64,000 nt of DNA from Blumeriella jaapii. Its lineage: Eukaryota; Ascomycota; Leotiomycetes; Helotiales; Drepanopezizaceae. The stretch spans positions 1,845,968 through 1,909,967 of the forward strand of contig VWND01000064.1 in assembly GCA_009599575.1 (NCBI GenBank). Reading direction: 5' to 3'. The notes beneath the pieces are model-generated. The model did no database searches and had not been told where the DNA came from. It was given only the letters and a program-made list of their open reading frames with translations. Shown here piece after piece: positions 11,401 to 23,840 of the stretch. Position 1 is the first letter of the stretch; every line of letters starts with the position of its first letter. Position numbers and translations under genes: made by a program.

Positions 11401-13492
11401 TGTCTGATCGCGTTGATAACGTAGTTGAAGAGTAGATCGTCCGCCTTCTCTGCCACAATTACTGCAAAAGAGACAACCTTTTCCAGCACTGTTGTGTCCT
11501 TCTCATCGCCAATATCACCAAGTATGGACATGACGAACACCTTTACGGTGTCAGGATCTTCGTGTTCATCCATCATCTCGATGACTTCGAAGACATCTGT
11601 GACAGCCTTTAAGGCATGGAGGCGAATGTGAGTCGGTCGGGATCTATCAGTGAAGAAGGCTGACAGTATCATTCGCGTGTTCTCTTTCCAGTCCAGATCC
11701 GAGGGGTAGCAGTAGCGATACTCCACGTAGTAATCGATGACAAACTTTGCGCAAGAATCCGGCAAGTGAGGGTGAACAGAAACGAAAAACTTGATACAGT
11801 CCTCCTTCTGAAAGAAATCTACACTGGAAAACTTGATGAGAAGTGCTTCGATCCGCAATATGACATCTTGCAGAGTCTGCGCCAGGCCGCTGGCTGAAGT
11901 CTGCTCACCAACATCGTCCTTGGCTGACGGGCAATTGAGACGAGCCCGGCTCGTAACATGACGCCCGTCAGGGGTCTCCAATGCCCTCGAAGTGCATTTG
12001 ATTACAACATCGAACATCAACGACCAGTCCTCCTGTATGACGTTCTGCCTAACATTTTGAAACTCGTCACTCAGGAGGGACAAGACCAGATGAAGAACGT
12101 CGTTTTCGACCTTCGTATGCTCTACGTTCACAACTTTCTCTAGTGCCGCAATGAGGAGCGTGAAAGGTACGAGAGGGTACCCGTTTTTGCCATCTTTTGC
12201 GAACAGCTTTTCTAGTACTGACAAAGCCCCACGGATCTCTCGAACTGTTTGCTTTCCACTCGGTGAGTCGACAGGAGGATCCTGCAGAATGTTGAGCAGT
12301 ATTCTCACGGTCTTATAGCCATTATGGGACCTGCATAGGTTACCAATGGCACGCCATGCTTCAGGTTGCACCTCATTGACGAGACAATGTATGGAGCAGA
12401 GCACCTTAACACATCCCAATAATTTTGGGCCTGGAATGTCGCCGAAAGTAATAATCGCATTGAGGACATCAATAGAGGCTTTCAAGTCGCCCGAGAGTGG
12501 TGTGTTGACGCAGATGTAGAGAACGGCATCAATAAGCGCGCCAGTTGTCTCTTCGCTGGAAACGCTGAAGCTGAATTTGATCACATCCACGATGAAAGCG
12601 AAAATAAGTGTCAAGTTAGTCTCCTCGGCAAGCGGAGCTTTGGTTTTCGAGCTTCTGTTACGACCTGCTTCTCTCCTAGCCGCAGATGTCACCGCAAAGT
12701 GGTGTCGCAACCAGGAAGTCAGGAGAGGAAGAATCTCGTAGTGAAACCCAGACAAATCCTTCCCATGTTTTGCCAGTTCCACCAGGGACGCTAGTTGAAG
12801 ATGGAAATCCTCGGGATTTGCTGGAGCAGTGAGAACTTGGAAATATGCCAAGCGCTCTGGATCGGTAGTAGTTGTCTGCTGGACACAGGCAGTCAAGAGC
12901 TCGAATCCGGAAACTCGGGCTTCCTTTGGGTTCCTTGACTCGATGAGATCCTTCCCCTGCTTGAATACGCTAACCACCTAACATTCATCAGTCAAAAATT
13001 GTAACTACGCACCAAACCACCTACCCCGCTCAACGGGTAATCCTGCACCGCATGGCGAAGTGCTTCGGCAGCCGCAAGTCGATCTGCGAGAGGATTTCCA
13101 GGCTTTAGTCTGTCGTAAAGGTGTTCATAATCCGGTGGGCCACCATAGGTAGCTGATTGTGGGTATGCAGATGGACGTAAACTAGTCGAGCCACTTTGCG
13201 AGGCCGGGGAGCCAGGATTCGGGTTCCTGGTCGGTCTACTTCCCGTCAAGCTCTTCAAGACGCTGGCAAAGCCGCTGGTAGATTTCGGCTCTGGGGTCTG
13301 GGCTACGTCTCCGGAGGCTGGAGACATAGACACTGGAGGGTGTGGTTCCAGTTGCGATGGAGGTGATTCTGTGTGCGGGAGCAAAGTGTCAGCCCCTAGC
13401 TTTGCAGCCATTTGCGACAGGTAAGGCCGCGCCGGGGCAAAGGACGGCGTTCGCACAGTCTGCTCACAGCGGGAGAGGTCGGCCAGGGCCAA
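8471..13492 (-). CDS. TSC2: TSC2/tuberin homologue, RapGAP domain, apparent +1 frameshift
   Basis: Catalytic subunit of the TSC complex, a GTPase-activating protein for Rheb that restrains TORC1. Exons on the minus strand: 13492-13025 and 12977-8471, with one GT-AG intron. The long N-terminal part is helical tuberin repeat. The C-terminal RapGAP domain has FTVDGHKVGVIYIG, DYTEFLSRLG and the catalytic segment RHIGNDFVNIIFN, whose Asn is the family's asparagine thumb, near residue 1450. The tail is Ser-rich. The frame shifts once, in a run of four T (coding strand) at 10635-10638: one frame reads YLDTIID, the other LLRNGCEWEVYSYILVHL. Dropping one base restores 1657 codons. I read this as one gene with an indel, from either assembly error or real damage, and not as two genes. 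It is divergent from CSE1. Confidence 0.92.
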
Positions 13493-14045
13493 AGGTCATC
13501 CAATTTGGCGATCTCGAGCGCAAGCAAGATGTAGAAACGAAGCCAAAACCTACATCAAATAACGTGCACGCATAGGAAAGAACCGGCGCTGCTCGTCGTG
13601 GCATAGCAGATTGGGGACTGACGCGGCGGACACGCTCACGCTATGTACCTGCTACCTATCTCTGCCAGGGTGATAAGAGCGTGTGGGCGATTGGCTTGCT
13701 GGGAGCCTCTTGCGACAGCAGGGCAAGCCGTGAATCTCGTCTTTGTGTCGGTGGGAGGCAGAGGGATACTGGATGCAGTACGCGTCGCAGTGGCTGTGGC
13801 CGTGACCGTGACCGTGACCGTGGTTGCTTGGGATGGCGGAGGTGCAATGGCAGGGAGTTGAGAGAGTGAAAGAAGTCGGTTGAGGTCTCTCAGCCTTTAG
13901 CCCCACACGCACAATAGTGCAGTAGCGCGGGGGGGAGCTTGAGATCGAGCTTGACTGAACAAACAAAACAAACTTGTTACCCACCTACTCTCCTCCTCCT
14001 TCTCCATCACCACCACAAACATCGAATCCCATCACGGCGACCAAG
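13493..14045. promoter_or_regulatory. divergent TSC2-CSE1 promoter region
   Basis: This 553-bp gap between the TSC2 start (minus) and CSE1 start (plus) must contain both promoters. It holds an imperfect hexamer run of GTGACC/CGTGAC units at about 13797-13825 and a C/T-rich leader before CSE1. I see no clear TATA box. Confidence 0.5.
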
Positions 14046-17000
14046 ATGGCTCGGGATCTCCAATCCGTGGTACAGCTTCTCCAAGCTACTTTGGATCCGC
14101 GACAACACAAACAAGGCAAGTTCGCAGATCTGCCAGGCGGTCGATACGACTAACTAACTCGTGCACAGCGGAGGCCGCCCTCAAGAGCGAAGAAACGCAG
14201 CCCGGTTTCTCTCTCCTCCTCCTGAATATAGTTGCATCAGAGTCTCTGCCTCTGAACACGCGGCTTTCTGGCGCACTCGTCTTCAAGAACTTCATCAAGT
14301 TCAACTGGGTGGTGGGTCTTTCGAAGCTTTCGTTTGCTTCGATCTCGGCTGATCTTGCGCCAACAGGATGAGGATGGAAACCACAAACTCCCGGCAAATG
14401 AGGTCGTGACAATCAAGAAGGAGCTCATCGGCTTGATGATCTCAGTGCCGGCGAGCATCCAAGCACAACTGGGAGAGACCATCAGTGTGATCGCAGACTC
14501 CGACTTCTGGACCAAGTGGGAATCGTTGGTGGATGTAAGCATTCTACGCACTAGATACTCATTCTTGAATAGCTAATGGCTCTTTCAGGATCTTGTCTTG
14601 CGCCTGACACCTGACAATCCCAAAGTCAACATTGGAGTTTTGGAGGTCGCGCATTCGATCTTCAAGAGATGGAGACCGCTATTTGCATCCGATGGCCTGT
14701 ACACAGAGATAAATCATGTGCTATCGAAGTTTGGACAGCCATTTGTTCGACTGCTTGCCGTAAGGACCGCATCACCTCTTGAAAGGCTCTTAAAGCTAAC
14801 CAGTTACCTTTACAGAGTACCGACCATCAAATTGACGTGAACAAAAACAACAAAGATCTTCTGAAGCAATATGTCGAGGTTATGAATCTTTTGATCAAGC
14901 TCTTTCACGACCTTTCCTCGCAGGATCTTCCTCCTATTTTCGAAGATAACCTCGCAGATGTTACATCCTTGCTGCACAAATACCTCACATACGAGAACCC
15001 GCTCCTTGCTACCGAGGATGACTCCGAGTCCGGACCTTTGGAGTACGTCAAGGCTGGTATCTGCGAGGTAATGACCTTATACATGCAGAAATACGAGGAC
15101 GCGTTTGGGGAGCTTTGCAAACCTTTTATTACAAGCACCTGGAGTTTGTTGACAACGATTGGCCCAGAGACGAAATTCGACATTCTTGTAAGCAAGGCAT
15201 TACATTTCCTGACAGCCGTGGCTAGCATCAATACACACGCCGAGAATTTCAACAACGAAGCTATTCTGGGAGAAGTTGTGGAGAAGGTTATCTTGCCCAA
15301 TGTCAGTCTGCGTGAGTCGGACATTGAACAGTTCGAAGATGAGCCGATTGAGTACATTCGGAGAGATCTTGAGGGCTCGGATGCCGATACACGCCGGAGA
15401 GCAGCCACAGATTTCTTACGGAAGTTGTTAGAAAGATTTGAGGCTATTGTGACAAAGGTCGTTGGGGTCTACATCAACCATTACCTCACCGACTTCGCCA
15501 AGGATCCTAGTACCGCGTGGAAGTCGAAGGACACAGCGGTATATCTTTTTTCGGCTATCGCTGCCAAGGGTGGCATCACCGCTAACCACGGAGTGAAGAC
15601 GACTAATTCTTTGGTCAACATCGTCGAGTTTTTTCAAAACAACATTGCCGGCGATCTAATTGCTGATACTGGCGTGGAGCCAATCTTGAAAGTTGATGCC
15701 ATCAAATTCCTCTACACTTTCCGTAGTCAGTTGACGCGAGAGCAATGGAGTGCAGCATTCCCCCCTCTCGTCAAGAACCTGGGTTCATCAAACTATGTTG
15801 TCTATACATATGCTTCGATTGCGGTGGAGCGAGTCCTCTTCCTTACCAACGAAGCAGGACAGCACCTTTTCGGAAAGGACGATGTTGCACCGTTCGCAAA
15901 GGACCTATTGGAGCATTTATTCCAGTTGATCGAGAAGGACTCCGCCCCCGAGAAGGTTCAGGAGAACGAATTCTTGATGCGCTGTGTGATGAGAGTCCTG
16001 ATTGTCATCAAAGATGCTGTGCTGTCTATTCTGGACATCTTGCTTGCGCACTTGATCAAGATAACTGGTATCATCGCCCAAAATCCAAGCAATCCTCGCT
16101 TCTACTATTATCATTTCGAGGCAATGGGTGCACTTGTCCGGTTCTCTGCATCATCGCAACCGGAAAAGCTTGAGACTGATCTGTATGCCCCATTCGCAAG
16201 CATCCTGCAGAATGATGTCCAGGGTATGTTAGACTGCTTTTCGGGTGATGACTCTACTGACGAGAATAGAATTTATGCCATATGTCTTCCAACTATTCGC
16301 CGCTCTTCTCGAATCTCGGCCACAGGGTCCTCTGTCCGAATTCTACAAAGCCCTGATCGGCCCGGTGCTTTCGCCTGCACTGTGGGAGTCAAGAGGCAAC
16401 GTTCCGGCATTGGCTCGCTTGCTCTCATCTATCATTCCTAGAGCCGGTGCAGACATCGTGGCAGCCAGTCAAATCGAGCCCATCCTGGGGATTTTCCAGA
16501 AGCTTATTGCGGGTAAGGCGAGGACTGAGCTGTACGGTCTTGATGTTTTGGAGGCTGTGGTCACATCCTGCGACGTGTGAGTTTTCTCACTGCCTGTAAA
16601 GAAAGATTTGCTGATCTACTACGCACAGGGCTGCTATCGTACAATACTTCCCCACCATCCTGACACTACTCTTCACACGACTCAATGCCAATCCAAATGA
16701 GAAGTTCAAGCAACGATTCGTCCGCTTCTACCATCTCGTTTCGTCTCGGGATCAATCAGGTCTCGGCGCAGATTTTTTTATCAAAAATGCCGACGCGGTA
16801 CAAGAGAGCGTTTACGTTCCAATTTACCTCACCATCATTCTCCCTAAGACCCAAGAACTAATCCGCCCAGTTGATCGCAAGCTTGCAGTTATATCGTTGA
16901 CCAAGACACTATCCGACTCCCAGGCCTTCGCCGTAAAATACATAAAAGGATGGAGTAAAACCTGCGAAGCACTATTAAAGCTCTTGGAGAATCCGCCTGT

Positions 17001-17250
17001 CTTAGTCTCCTCAGACGACGCTGTTGTGGAAGTCGACGTCGACGACTTGAGTTTCGGAGTTGGCTTCACGCCACTCAACACGTGCAAAAAGGTGCCCAAG
17101 GACGAATGGGCGGAAGTGACAGACGTTAAGTCTTGGGTGGGATCATACTTGAAGGAGGCCGACGGAAGGCAAGGAGGCGCGATCGCCAGATATGTGAATG
17201 AACGACTTGCGCCGGAGGCAAAGAATGTGTTGGTGTCTTACATGGGGTAA
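14046..17250 (+). CDS. CSE1: exportin Cse1 (importin-alpha re-exporter)
   Basis: Nuclear export receptor that returns importin-alpha to the cytoplasm with Ran-GTP; a HEAT-repeat karyopherin. Seven exons: 14046-14115, 14169-14311, 14367-14534, 14589-14759, 14816-16223, 16270-16576 and 16629-17250. They total 963 codons (962 aa), the typical family length. Recognisable blocks include the N-terminal importin-beta-like region (ALVFKNFIKFNW, DEDGNHKL), FWTKWESLVDDLVLRL, FEDEPIEYIRRDLEGSD and the C-terminal GFTPLNTCK. Intron 1 has a GC donor (AAG|GCAAGT) and CACAG acceptor; the other five are GT-AG. No frame breaks were seen. It is divergent from TSC2 and followed by a xylanase gene on the same strand. 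Confidence 0.97.
14116..14168 (+). other. GC-AG intron 1 of CSE1
   Basis: The donor is G|GCAAGT and the acceptor GTGCACAG, with CTAAC about 18 bases upstream as branch point. Splicing here joins HKQ to AEAALKS in the CSE1 N-terminus. No GT donor nearby keeps the frame. Confidence 0.85.
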
Positions 17251-18097
17251 AACTGCGATGATATAACGAGGATAAACGATTACGAGACTAGGGTTGGTGC
17301 GATGTAAAAGTTTGATATCCTGGGGGAGTCACAGCCATTCTTGAGCAAAATGCAAAAGCGGTCGATTTGATCTGCTCCGACTGAGTTTCAGAATTTCAAC
17401 GACTACATTGTCTCAGGCGTGGCAGTCGAAAGACAATCTCCCACCGAGAACAACCTGCTCATCCGAATAAGACGAGGTAAGATTACGGCAGATGTACAGC
17501 GAGTTTAGAGAAGCCTACAAGCACACAAGCGTGATAGTGGGTTATCGGCTTCAATCACGACCCTGATTTTAGGCTAATCGAATGAATGCATGAACACATC
17601 CCTTTCATCCTATCAAGGTCACATCAGTACAAGGCTCTATACCTAAAACCCTTTCATGCATGTCCAGCAGCGTAGGAGACAGAACTGTGCGGAATATAGA
17701 AACCGGGAAATCATGATAATGGCCAGGTGGGATCACCTATGAAGCCAAATAAAGACCTAATGCTTCACTTCTGGAGTACATCATGTGTTTCCATCTGTCT
17801 GGGTCTACATGGTTTGTCGAGATTCACATGGCTCTTGTGGGTGTATATTTTCAAAGGAAGCACTGGGGGTGTTCACTGTGATTAGCATAAGTAACGGGTA
17901 AATAAGGAGGGTTGAAGCTATTCAGGCTGTATTCTCATATCTCGTGAGCTACATGCTCTACTCCTAGGCTAATTCAACCCTGTTTTTTTTCTATCTACAT
18001 ATAAATGAGTCGAGTATGCTCTGTCGTTCTTTGGCTTAGAAGGTCATCCTACGCATTTTCTTATTATTATTCCTTTGGAGACATGCATTTAGGCCAA
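17251..18097. promoter_or_regulatory. xylanase promoter region with GGCTAA and TATA elements
   Basis: The 847 bases between CSE1 and the xylanase ATG. Two GGCTAA hexamers, matching the GGCTAR site of the xylanase regulator XlnR/Xyr1, lie at 17572-17577 and 17967-17972. A TATAAAT box is at 18000-18006, about 95 bases before the ATG. CTGGGG at 17863-17868 fits the carbon-catabolite repressor consensus SYGGRG. These are consensus matches only; the gene context makes XlnR-type control plausible. Confidence 0.55.
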
Positions 18098-20032
18098 ATG
18101 TCTAACTTCAAAGTATTGGCTGCTGTGGTGGTCTTCTTGAACAACATTGAGATTGTTGCTGCTCAGAGTGGTCCTTGGGTTCAATGTCAGTTTCATGTAG
18201 ACAGGTCACATATCTCGAAGACGGCTGACAGCCCAGGCGGTGGTCTCACATGGACCGGAGCAACAACTTGCGTAGCAGGCTATTACTGTAGACACGAAAA
18301 GTAAGTAGATAGCTTCCGACATGCCTCGCTCACCTTACGCTGACATATGCCCTTGGACAGTGACTGTGAGTCGTCACTGTGGAAAACTTGATCCCTCACC
18401 CTCGTCTACTTATGCCTGGTAGATCAGGGTACTGACGAATATCAGATTACTCTCAGTGCGTGCCTGGGACTATTACTTCAGTCGTTTCAGCGACCGCAAC
18501 ACCAACTCCCATATCATCTCAAGCTACCACCGTTCCCACAAGCACATCCTCCGCCGGTGCCGCAGGTGACGCCGGATTTAGTACAGGCGGCGCCAACAGC
18601 GTCGATGTCAAGTTCCGGGCCCGCGGCAAGAAATACTTTGGTGTTGCTACGGACCAGGGACTTTTAACTAGTGGAGGAAATGCTGCTATCATCCAAGCGG
18701 ACTTTGGGCAGGTGACTCCGGAGAACAGCATGAAATGGGACGCCATCGAAGGTACGATGGCACGCAATATCACTACAGATTGGGTGGCCGCTCATGACAT
18801 GAACAGCTTCGCAGGACTCCTTCAACTTCGCGCAAGCTGATTACCTGGTTGGTGAGACTGTTATGCATCGTGAACGAGCGAGTTAACGTAGGCAGGTTGA
18901 CTGGGCTGTGGCGAACAAAAAGCTGGTGCGTGGGCATACTTTATGTGAGAATCATGAGTCCTGGCTTAAGTATTGGCTGACGGTAGGGTAGGCTGGCATT
19001 CGCAACTCCCCGCGTGGGTGAGCGAGATCAACAATGCGGCTACTCTCACGCAGGTGCTGCAAAACCACATTTCCAAGGAGGCGGGTCGATACAGCGGAAA
19101 AATCTACGCATGGGTAGGTCTGCCGATAGCTTGATTTGGGGCTCTAGATCACTTACACTAGGTGTAGGATGTAGTCAACGAAGTCTTTAACGAAGGTATG
19201 TCCTTTTTTTTCTAGTCGGTCGAGTTAAGACGAGCCTGAACTTGAGAAATACTTTACTTCCAGAACACATACTTCATTGTTACTAGCCAAGTGCTCAACT
19301 TCAAACTCATACATAAATCTCAGATGGATCAATGCGCCCATCTGTCTGGTTCAACGTCCTCGGCGAATCCTTCATCTCCATCGCCTTCGCCGCCGCCAAA
19401 GCCGCTGACCCAACCGCAAAATTGTACATCAACGACTACAAGTTCGCCGTTCCTCCCCCATTTCCTCGTTGTACACATCAGTTAACACGCACCAGTCTCG
19501 ATTCGGCAACCTACGCCAAAGTCACGACCGGCATGGTCGCCCACGTCAAGAAGTGGGTGGCAGCGGGCGTCCCCATCGACGGCATCGGCTCACAAGGCCA
19601 CCTGCAAGCAGGCCAAGGATCGGCCGCTGCTGGCGCGCTGGCGGCACTCGCTGCGTCGGGCGTGAGCGAGGTAGCCGTCACGGAGCTGGATATCGTCGGC
19701 GCGGCTTCGAGTGACTATGTTGCCGTGCGTCTCCACCCCCGTTCTCCCTCACTTCCCCAAGGCGTCTCGGCTGACGGAGGATATCAAGGTCACCAATGCC
19801 TGTCTCAGTCTCGCCAAGTGTGTCGGTATCACTATTTGGGGCGTCCGGGATCCGGTAAGTCTGTCCCTTTTCCCGGGGAGCGGTCTTGTTGCCGTGCATG
19901 CGGGGGTTGGGAAGATGCTGACACCGTGTGATGTGGTGGTAGGATTCGTGGAGAGCGAGCAGCACGCCGCTGTTGTTTGATGCCAACTACTCACCAAAAG
20001 CAGCTTATAACGCTATCCTGGCTGCCCTCTAA
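18098..20032 (+). CDS. secreted endo-1,4-beta-xylanase, CBM1 + GH10
   Basis: Predicted plant-cell-wall enzyme cleaving beta-1,4-xylan. Twelve exons: 18098-18185, 18237-18300, 18361-18365, 18446-18751, 18807-18847, 18896-18944, 18992-19113, 19168-19195, 19324-19441, 19496-19724, 19789-19854 and 19943-20032, giving 401 aa. The signal peptide has hydrophobic core VLAAVVVFL and a likely cleavage near AAAQ. Next is a fungal CBM1 (WVQCGG, WTGATTC, NDYYSQC), then a Ser/Thr/Ala linker, then GH10 with ENSMKWD, GHTLCWHSQLP, WDVVNE (acid/base Glu) and TELDI (nucleophile Glu). The C-terminus ends [19 protein letters not shown]. The intron count is high for an ascomycete gene. Exon 3 is only 5 nt. The frame is intact across all joins. 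An upstream in-frame ATG at 18005 would spoil the signal peptide. Confidence 0.93.
18361..18365 (+). other. 5-nt microexon in the CBM1 of the xylanase
   Basis: The bases TGACT lie between ACAG (end of a 60-bp intron starting GTAAGT at 18301) and GTGAGT (start of an 80-bp intron ending ATCAG at 18445). Inclusion joins HE to NDYYSQCVPG, the canonical CBM1 end. Skipping it breaks the frame. Both flanking introns carry a CTGAC branch point. Confidence 0.8.
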
Positions 20033-21018
20033 GTGGTGCTCGACGCGGGGCTCTGTGTGTTGGACTAGGCTTGCTGAGGAGGAGGGATCGAAGGGAGCTC
20101 GGGCAAAAACGAAGAAGATTAGGTACCTATACTTAACTTTGTAAACACCGCAAATGTATTCGGTCACTTCAGCCGTGGCTTAGCTGTAACGACCTTCCTA
20201 GATTCTCATACCTCCGTGCATCCTTGCTCTCGGATGCATTGCATTGTCCCAATCTATCCTCGGAACTCCGTCGCTCCCTTCGTTGTAAGCCTTTCGTATG
20301 TTCTCTTTCACTTTCACGATAGAAGGAGATGGTATACCGAAGCTGCAGATCATTTCGGTATGCAAAGGTCACATCCCTTAGTTAAGTTTCCCGTCGACAG
20401 AGCCAATACTGTCGTTTGTTCTATCCCGTTCCGTTCCGTTCCGCTCTGTCGTTTCGGCTAAGCGAGACATCTGAGGTCCTAACTATCATGGCCATCAGGA
20501 GACAAGAAAGCTCCACTCAAGCAATAATAGAACCATCGTGACTGACCCCAGACTCACCAAGCCCGAGAGGGAGCTCGACAAGCAGATTGTTGCATAAAGA
20601 ATTGACTCTGCGCTTGGACATCTAAGGCGAAGGGGGGTGTGACGTGGTGATAACTGTGTATATACTGTACTTGTCAGAGGCAGTCTAAGTAGATCATTCC
20701 GCGTGCTCCCAAAGGCGCAGAAGCTTCGGGGCGGAGTGATACAAGACCAGGTTAGAATTTGCAATGTGAAATGCCCGCAGGGACAAGATCTTAACGTCAC
20801 CAGTTCAACATACTCGATGTGCGTTCACGTACACGTTATGATGCCAGCTCCTAGCTATGTGGATGCTGAACCAGCGCGAAGGACATCTCGATCCTACCGA
20901 AAGTCTTTGGCCCTAGCTTTCCTCTGAAGAGGTTGTAGGAAAGTCAGAAGGTTATCAGAGGCAAAGAACTCGTACACGTTGAGGGAGGGCTATGAGCTCC
21001 CGGATCCCATTTCACACT
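20033..21018. other. intergenic between xylanase and SMP-30 genes
   Basis: Convergent intergenic sequence of about 1 kb holding the 3' ends of both neighbours. I see only short overlapping ORFs without family features and one CTGTAC unit at 20665. No gene is called. Confidence 0.55.
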
Positions 21019-22156
21019 CTATAAACCAGACGGCTTCGCATCCAGCTTGAACTTGAAATCCTTCACGCCTCCCACGCCAACATCAATCTTGAAGAGCGCG
21101 CCAGCGTACGGCTTGGTCGTGTCTTCATCCTCGCCCGTCGTGACCCAGAGTTCCGTCCCAACGAACACTGGGCATGTGACATATCTCGTGGGGTAAGTGA
21201 TCTCTCCCACAAGCGTGCCTTCCGGGGAGATCTTCAGGACCCGGCCCTCGCCGTAGACTGCTTGCCAGATATACCCATCGACGTCCATCTTGAAGCCATC
21301 TGGTTCGCCGTCGCCGTCGTGCTGGTAGAAGACTCGCTCATTGCTGATGTCTCCCGTGGCACCGTCGAAGTCCATGGCGAGGATACGTCTCTCGGTCGAG
21401 TGCGTGAAGTATAGCGTCCGGCCATCCCGAGACCAGCCGATTCCGTTAGGAATGGTCAGAGAGGAGCGGATCTGGGTCCGGCTCAGATCTGGCCCGAAAC
21501 GGAAGATGGAACCTGAGGAATCTTAGCATCACGGTGTGAGCTGAATTGACGGAGGGCTCTATATCATCACGTGCGGAAGCATGGGCTTTATGAATGGGCT
21601 TTATGAGGTAGCTTCTATGACGGACCCGAAGTCGTGAAAGCTCTCCACCCTCCCTCCACCCTTTCCAATCGCCAAGGGAGAAGTGACGAATCCAGGACCA
21701 AGGGAAGAAGAGATGATGCTCAGACTCACCCTCGGCCTGGGGCTCTCCCACCCAGAAGTCATTCATGATTCCAAGCCAGAATCGCCCCTGGGGGTCAACA
21801 GCTCCATCGTTGCTTCTTAGCCTCTCATCCTTCTCTTCCGTGTCGTGGAATTTTTTCAGCAACTCGCAATGGCCAGTCTCTCGGTCCAGCATGTAAATCC
21901 CACTCTTCCCCCCCACCAAGATCTTCTTCCTGGAATCGACGCCTTCGATGTCCGCGGTCACCCCGACGGGCATGTCCAGCTGTAACGTGTGCAAGCTGCC
22001 AGGCCCAGATGTCAAATCAACTGTGTGCAGTTGTTTTTTCTTGATGTCGACGAAGCGTAGTCGATTGTTGCTCTCCTCGTAGTAGGGCCCCTCGCCAAGC
22101 GAGCAGTGGAGGTCCAAATACGGTTCGGTGACGGACCATTTCTGGAAGGGCGCCAT
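21019..22156 (-). CDS. SMP-30/gluconolactonase/LRE family protein
   Basis: Six-bladed beta-propeller lactonase family (regucalcin-like); members hydrolyse sugar lactones with a divalent metal, so a cytosolic lactonase role is likely but the substrate is unknown. Minus-strand exons 22156-21730 and 21512-21019 (GT-AG intron) give 306 aa, the usual size. Seen: LGEGPYYEESNNRLRFVD with the first metal-binding Glu, RSNDGAVDPQGRFWLG, IPNGIGWSRDGRTLYF with the metal-binding Asn, and GEPDGFKMDVDGYIW with the metal-binding Asp. All catalytic positions are present. I chose the ATG at 22156 because MAPFQKW matches the family start. An in-frame ATG at 22309 would add 51 residues with a hydrophobic stretch. 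Confidence 0.9.
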
Positions 22157-23507
22157 GGCTGCTGCTACGACTAGGCAAAGAAGAGTGTGTTTGGGAAAGC
22201 AGCACAAGAGAAAAGTCGAGGATGATGCTGTGCTCGTTTGGTGGCTTGCAGCGGGGAAATCTAAGCTGGTGAGGTACGGTATGTAGGTAGGTACAGTACA
22301 GTAGGGCATCCTGGGATTGTGGCGTCTGTCTGCAGCCAGCTTGTGGCGAACGCGTGAACAGATGAGATATCATTCCGAGGCCAATCCTCGAGTTGAAAAG
22401 CTACAGTACAACGTCTAGCCGCTATCATTTGATGTCACCGTCCGCGCCATTGGCGTGCACATCCGGATCTCTGACGGCGAACGGCACTCCCTCCCCTCGC
22501 GCGAAGCCAGCAGCATGCCATGCCTCGACTGCTTGTGTATCGAGGCTGGTCATGCTCGAGGGTATGTTCGCTCGTGTGGTGTCGACATGCTGCGCTGCCT
22601 CTGTCTGTATTGCAACGATCCAGGCGATCAGCATTGGTCATGATCAGGAGTCTCCCTCTCTTTCATCCCACCTCGCCCTCCCCCCCCTTCCCCCCCCGTA
22701 CAGATGAAGAGACTCGCTCGGTCAGTAGTCCTTGCTCCTTCATCTTTGCCGTCGTCGGCCATTCGCCCATCGTGAGGGTGGAACCAGGCCGGACGGCTTT
22801 GCCAACCACGGAGTACTCCGTGGATAGGTAGGTATGCAGTCTTGTTTTTTCTTGGTACTGTACTGGGCGAGGCCAGGCCAATGGTGTACAAGATTTCCAA
22901 GGGTAGATCGTCATGTTTGGCCCGTCCCGAGCGAAATCTTACCGAGCAGGACAGAGTTCGAAGCACATACTGTATCTGTACCACTGCTCAGCAGGGTTCA
23001 AAGTTCTTTTGGTAGCCTTTTCGATGGATCCCCAAGAGATCGAGGCAATAAAGCTAATTGAGATTCGGAGATTGTGGCGCAAGCAGTCAGTGCTCTGCCG
23101 GATGTCCCCCGGTGTGTGTGTTTTTTTTTTTGACTTCAATGGCCGATCCATGATGGTTTGTGTCGAGAAGTATGTATGGCCTCTTAACACCACCCAGATA
23201 TGGTGAGCATTGCGAGCTTACCTTGCAGAGAGCAAGGAGAGAGATGCCAGCTAAGCCTATTTTGCGGCCGTGGCAGAAGAGAGGGTACGGGTGATGAGGG
23301 TTAAGGCTCATCTCATGCAAATCACCGATTGAGAGATTGACAGATGGATGATAGATTGACCGATTGACAGATTATCTCTCGACGGGACCGGCCGGATGTT
23401 ACTGCAGCTCTACAGTAGGGCAAAGTCCAAGATGACTCGTTGGACTTGAAGATAGTCAGCTAGCTGCTTCTGATGTCTGCTCGTATCGCTAGCAGAGTAC
23501 AGAACAG

Positions 23508-23570
23508 AACCGTACCGTGCTGTACTGACTGTACTGACTGTACTGACTGTACTGACTGTACTGTACATGA
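23508..23570. repeat. GTACTGACT 9-mer array of the TACAG family
   Basis: About five copies of a 9-base unit, GTACTGACT, end in a CTGTAC palindrome. It is a longer-period variant of the TACAG/CTGTA arrays. Confidence 0.8.
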
Positions 23571-23794
23571 TCACACACGTGGAGGTGCATAACTCTGCGA
23601 TCCTCACTCACCGACAACATGCTGCTCCATGTTGTGTATGGGAAGAGGGCTTCTGACCGCTCCATTGAGGCAATGGTATTGTGCGTCGGCACTTGGGATG
23701 GCTCACCGCACTTCTCATCACCACGCAATCCAGAGGCTCGGAGTTCTCGAACCGCGAAAGTCAGTTAGTTGTGGCTTATGCGTCAAAGATGACC

Positions 23795-23840
23795 TACTGT
23801 ACTGTACAGTACTGTACTGTACGACATGTACTGTACTACA
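23795..23840. repeat. palindromic CTGTA/TACAG array
   Basis: A CTGTA run reverses to TACAG and back to CTGTA, so a perfect inverted repeat is centred near 23807. A tandem GACATGGACTCGAC array follows directly (to 23912). Confidence 0.8.

Noticed and set aside
18005..18097. Upstream start for the xylanase at 18005
   Set aside because: It would put about 30 residues before the hydrophobic signal core, and it begins within the TATA box region.
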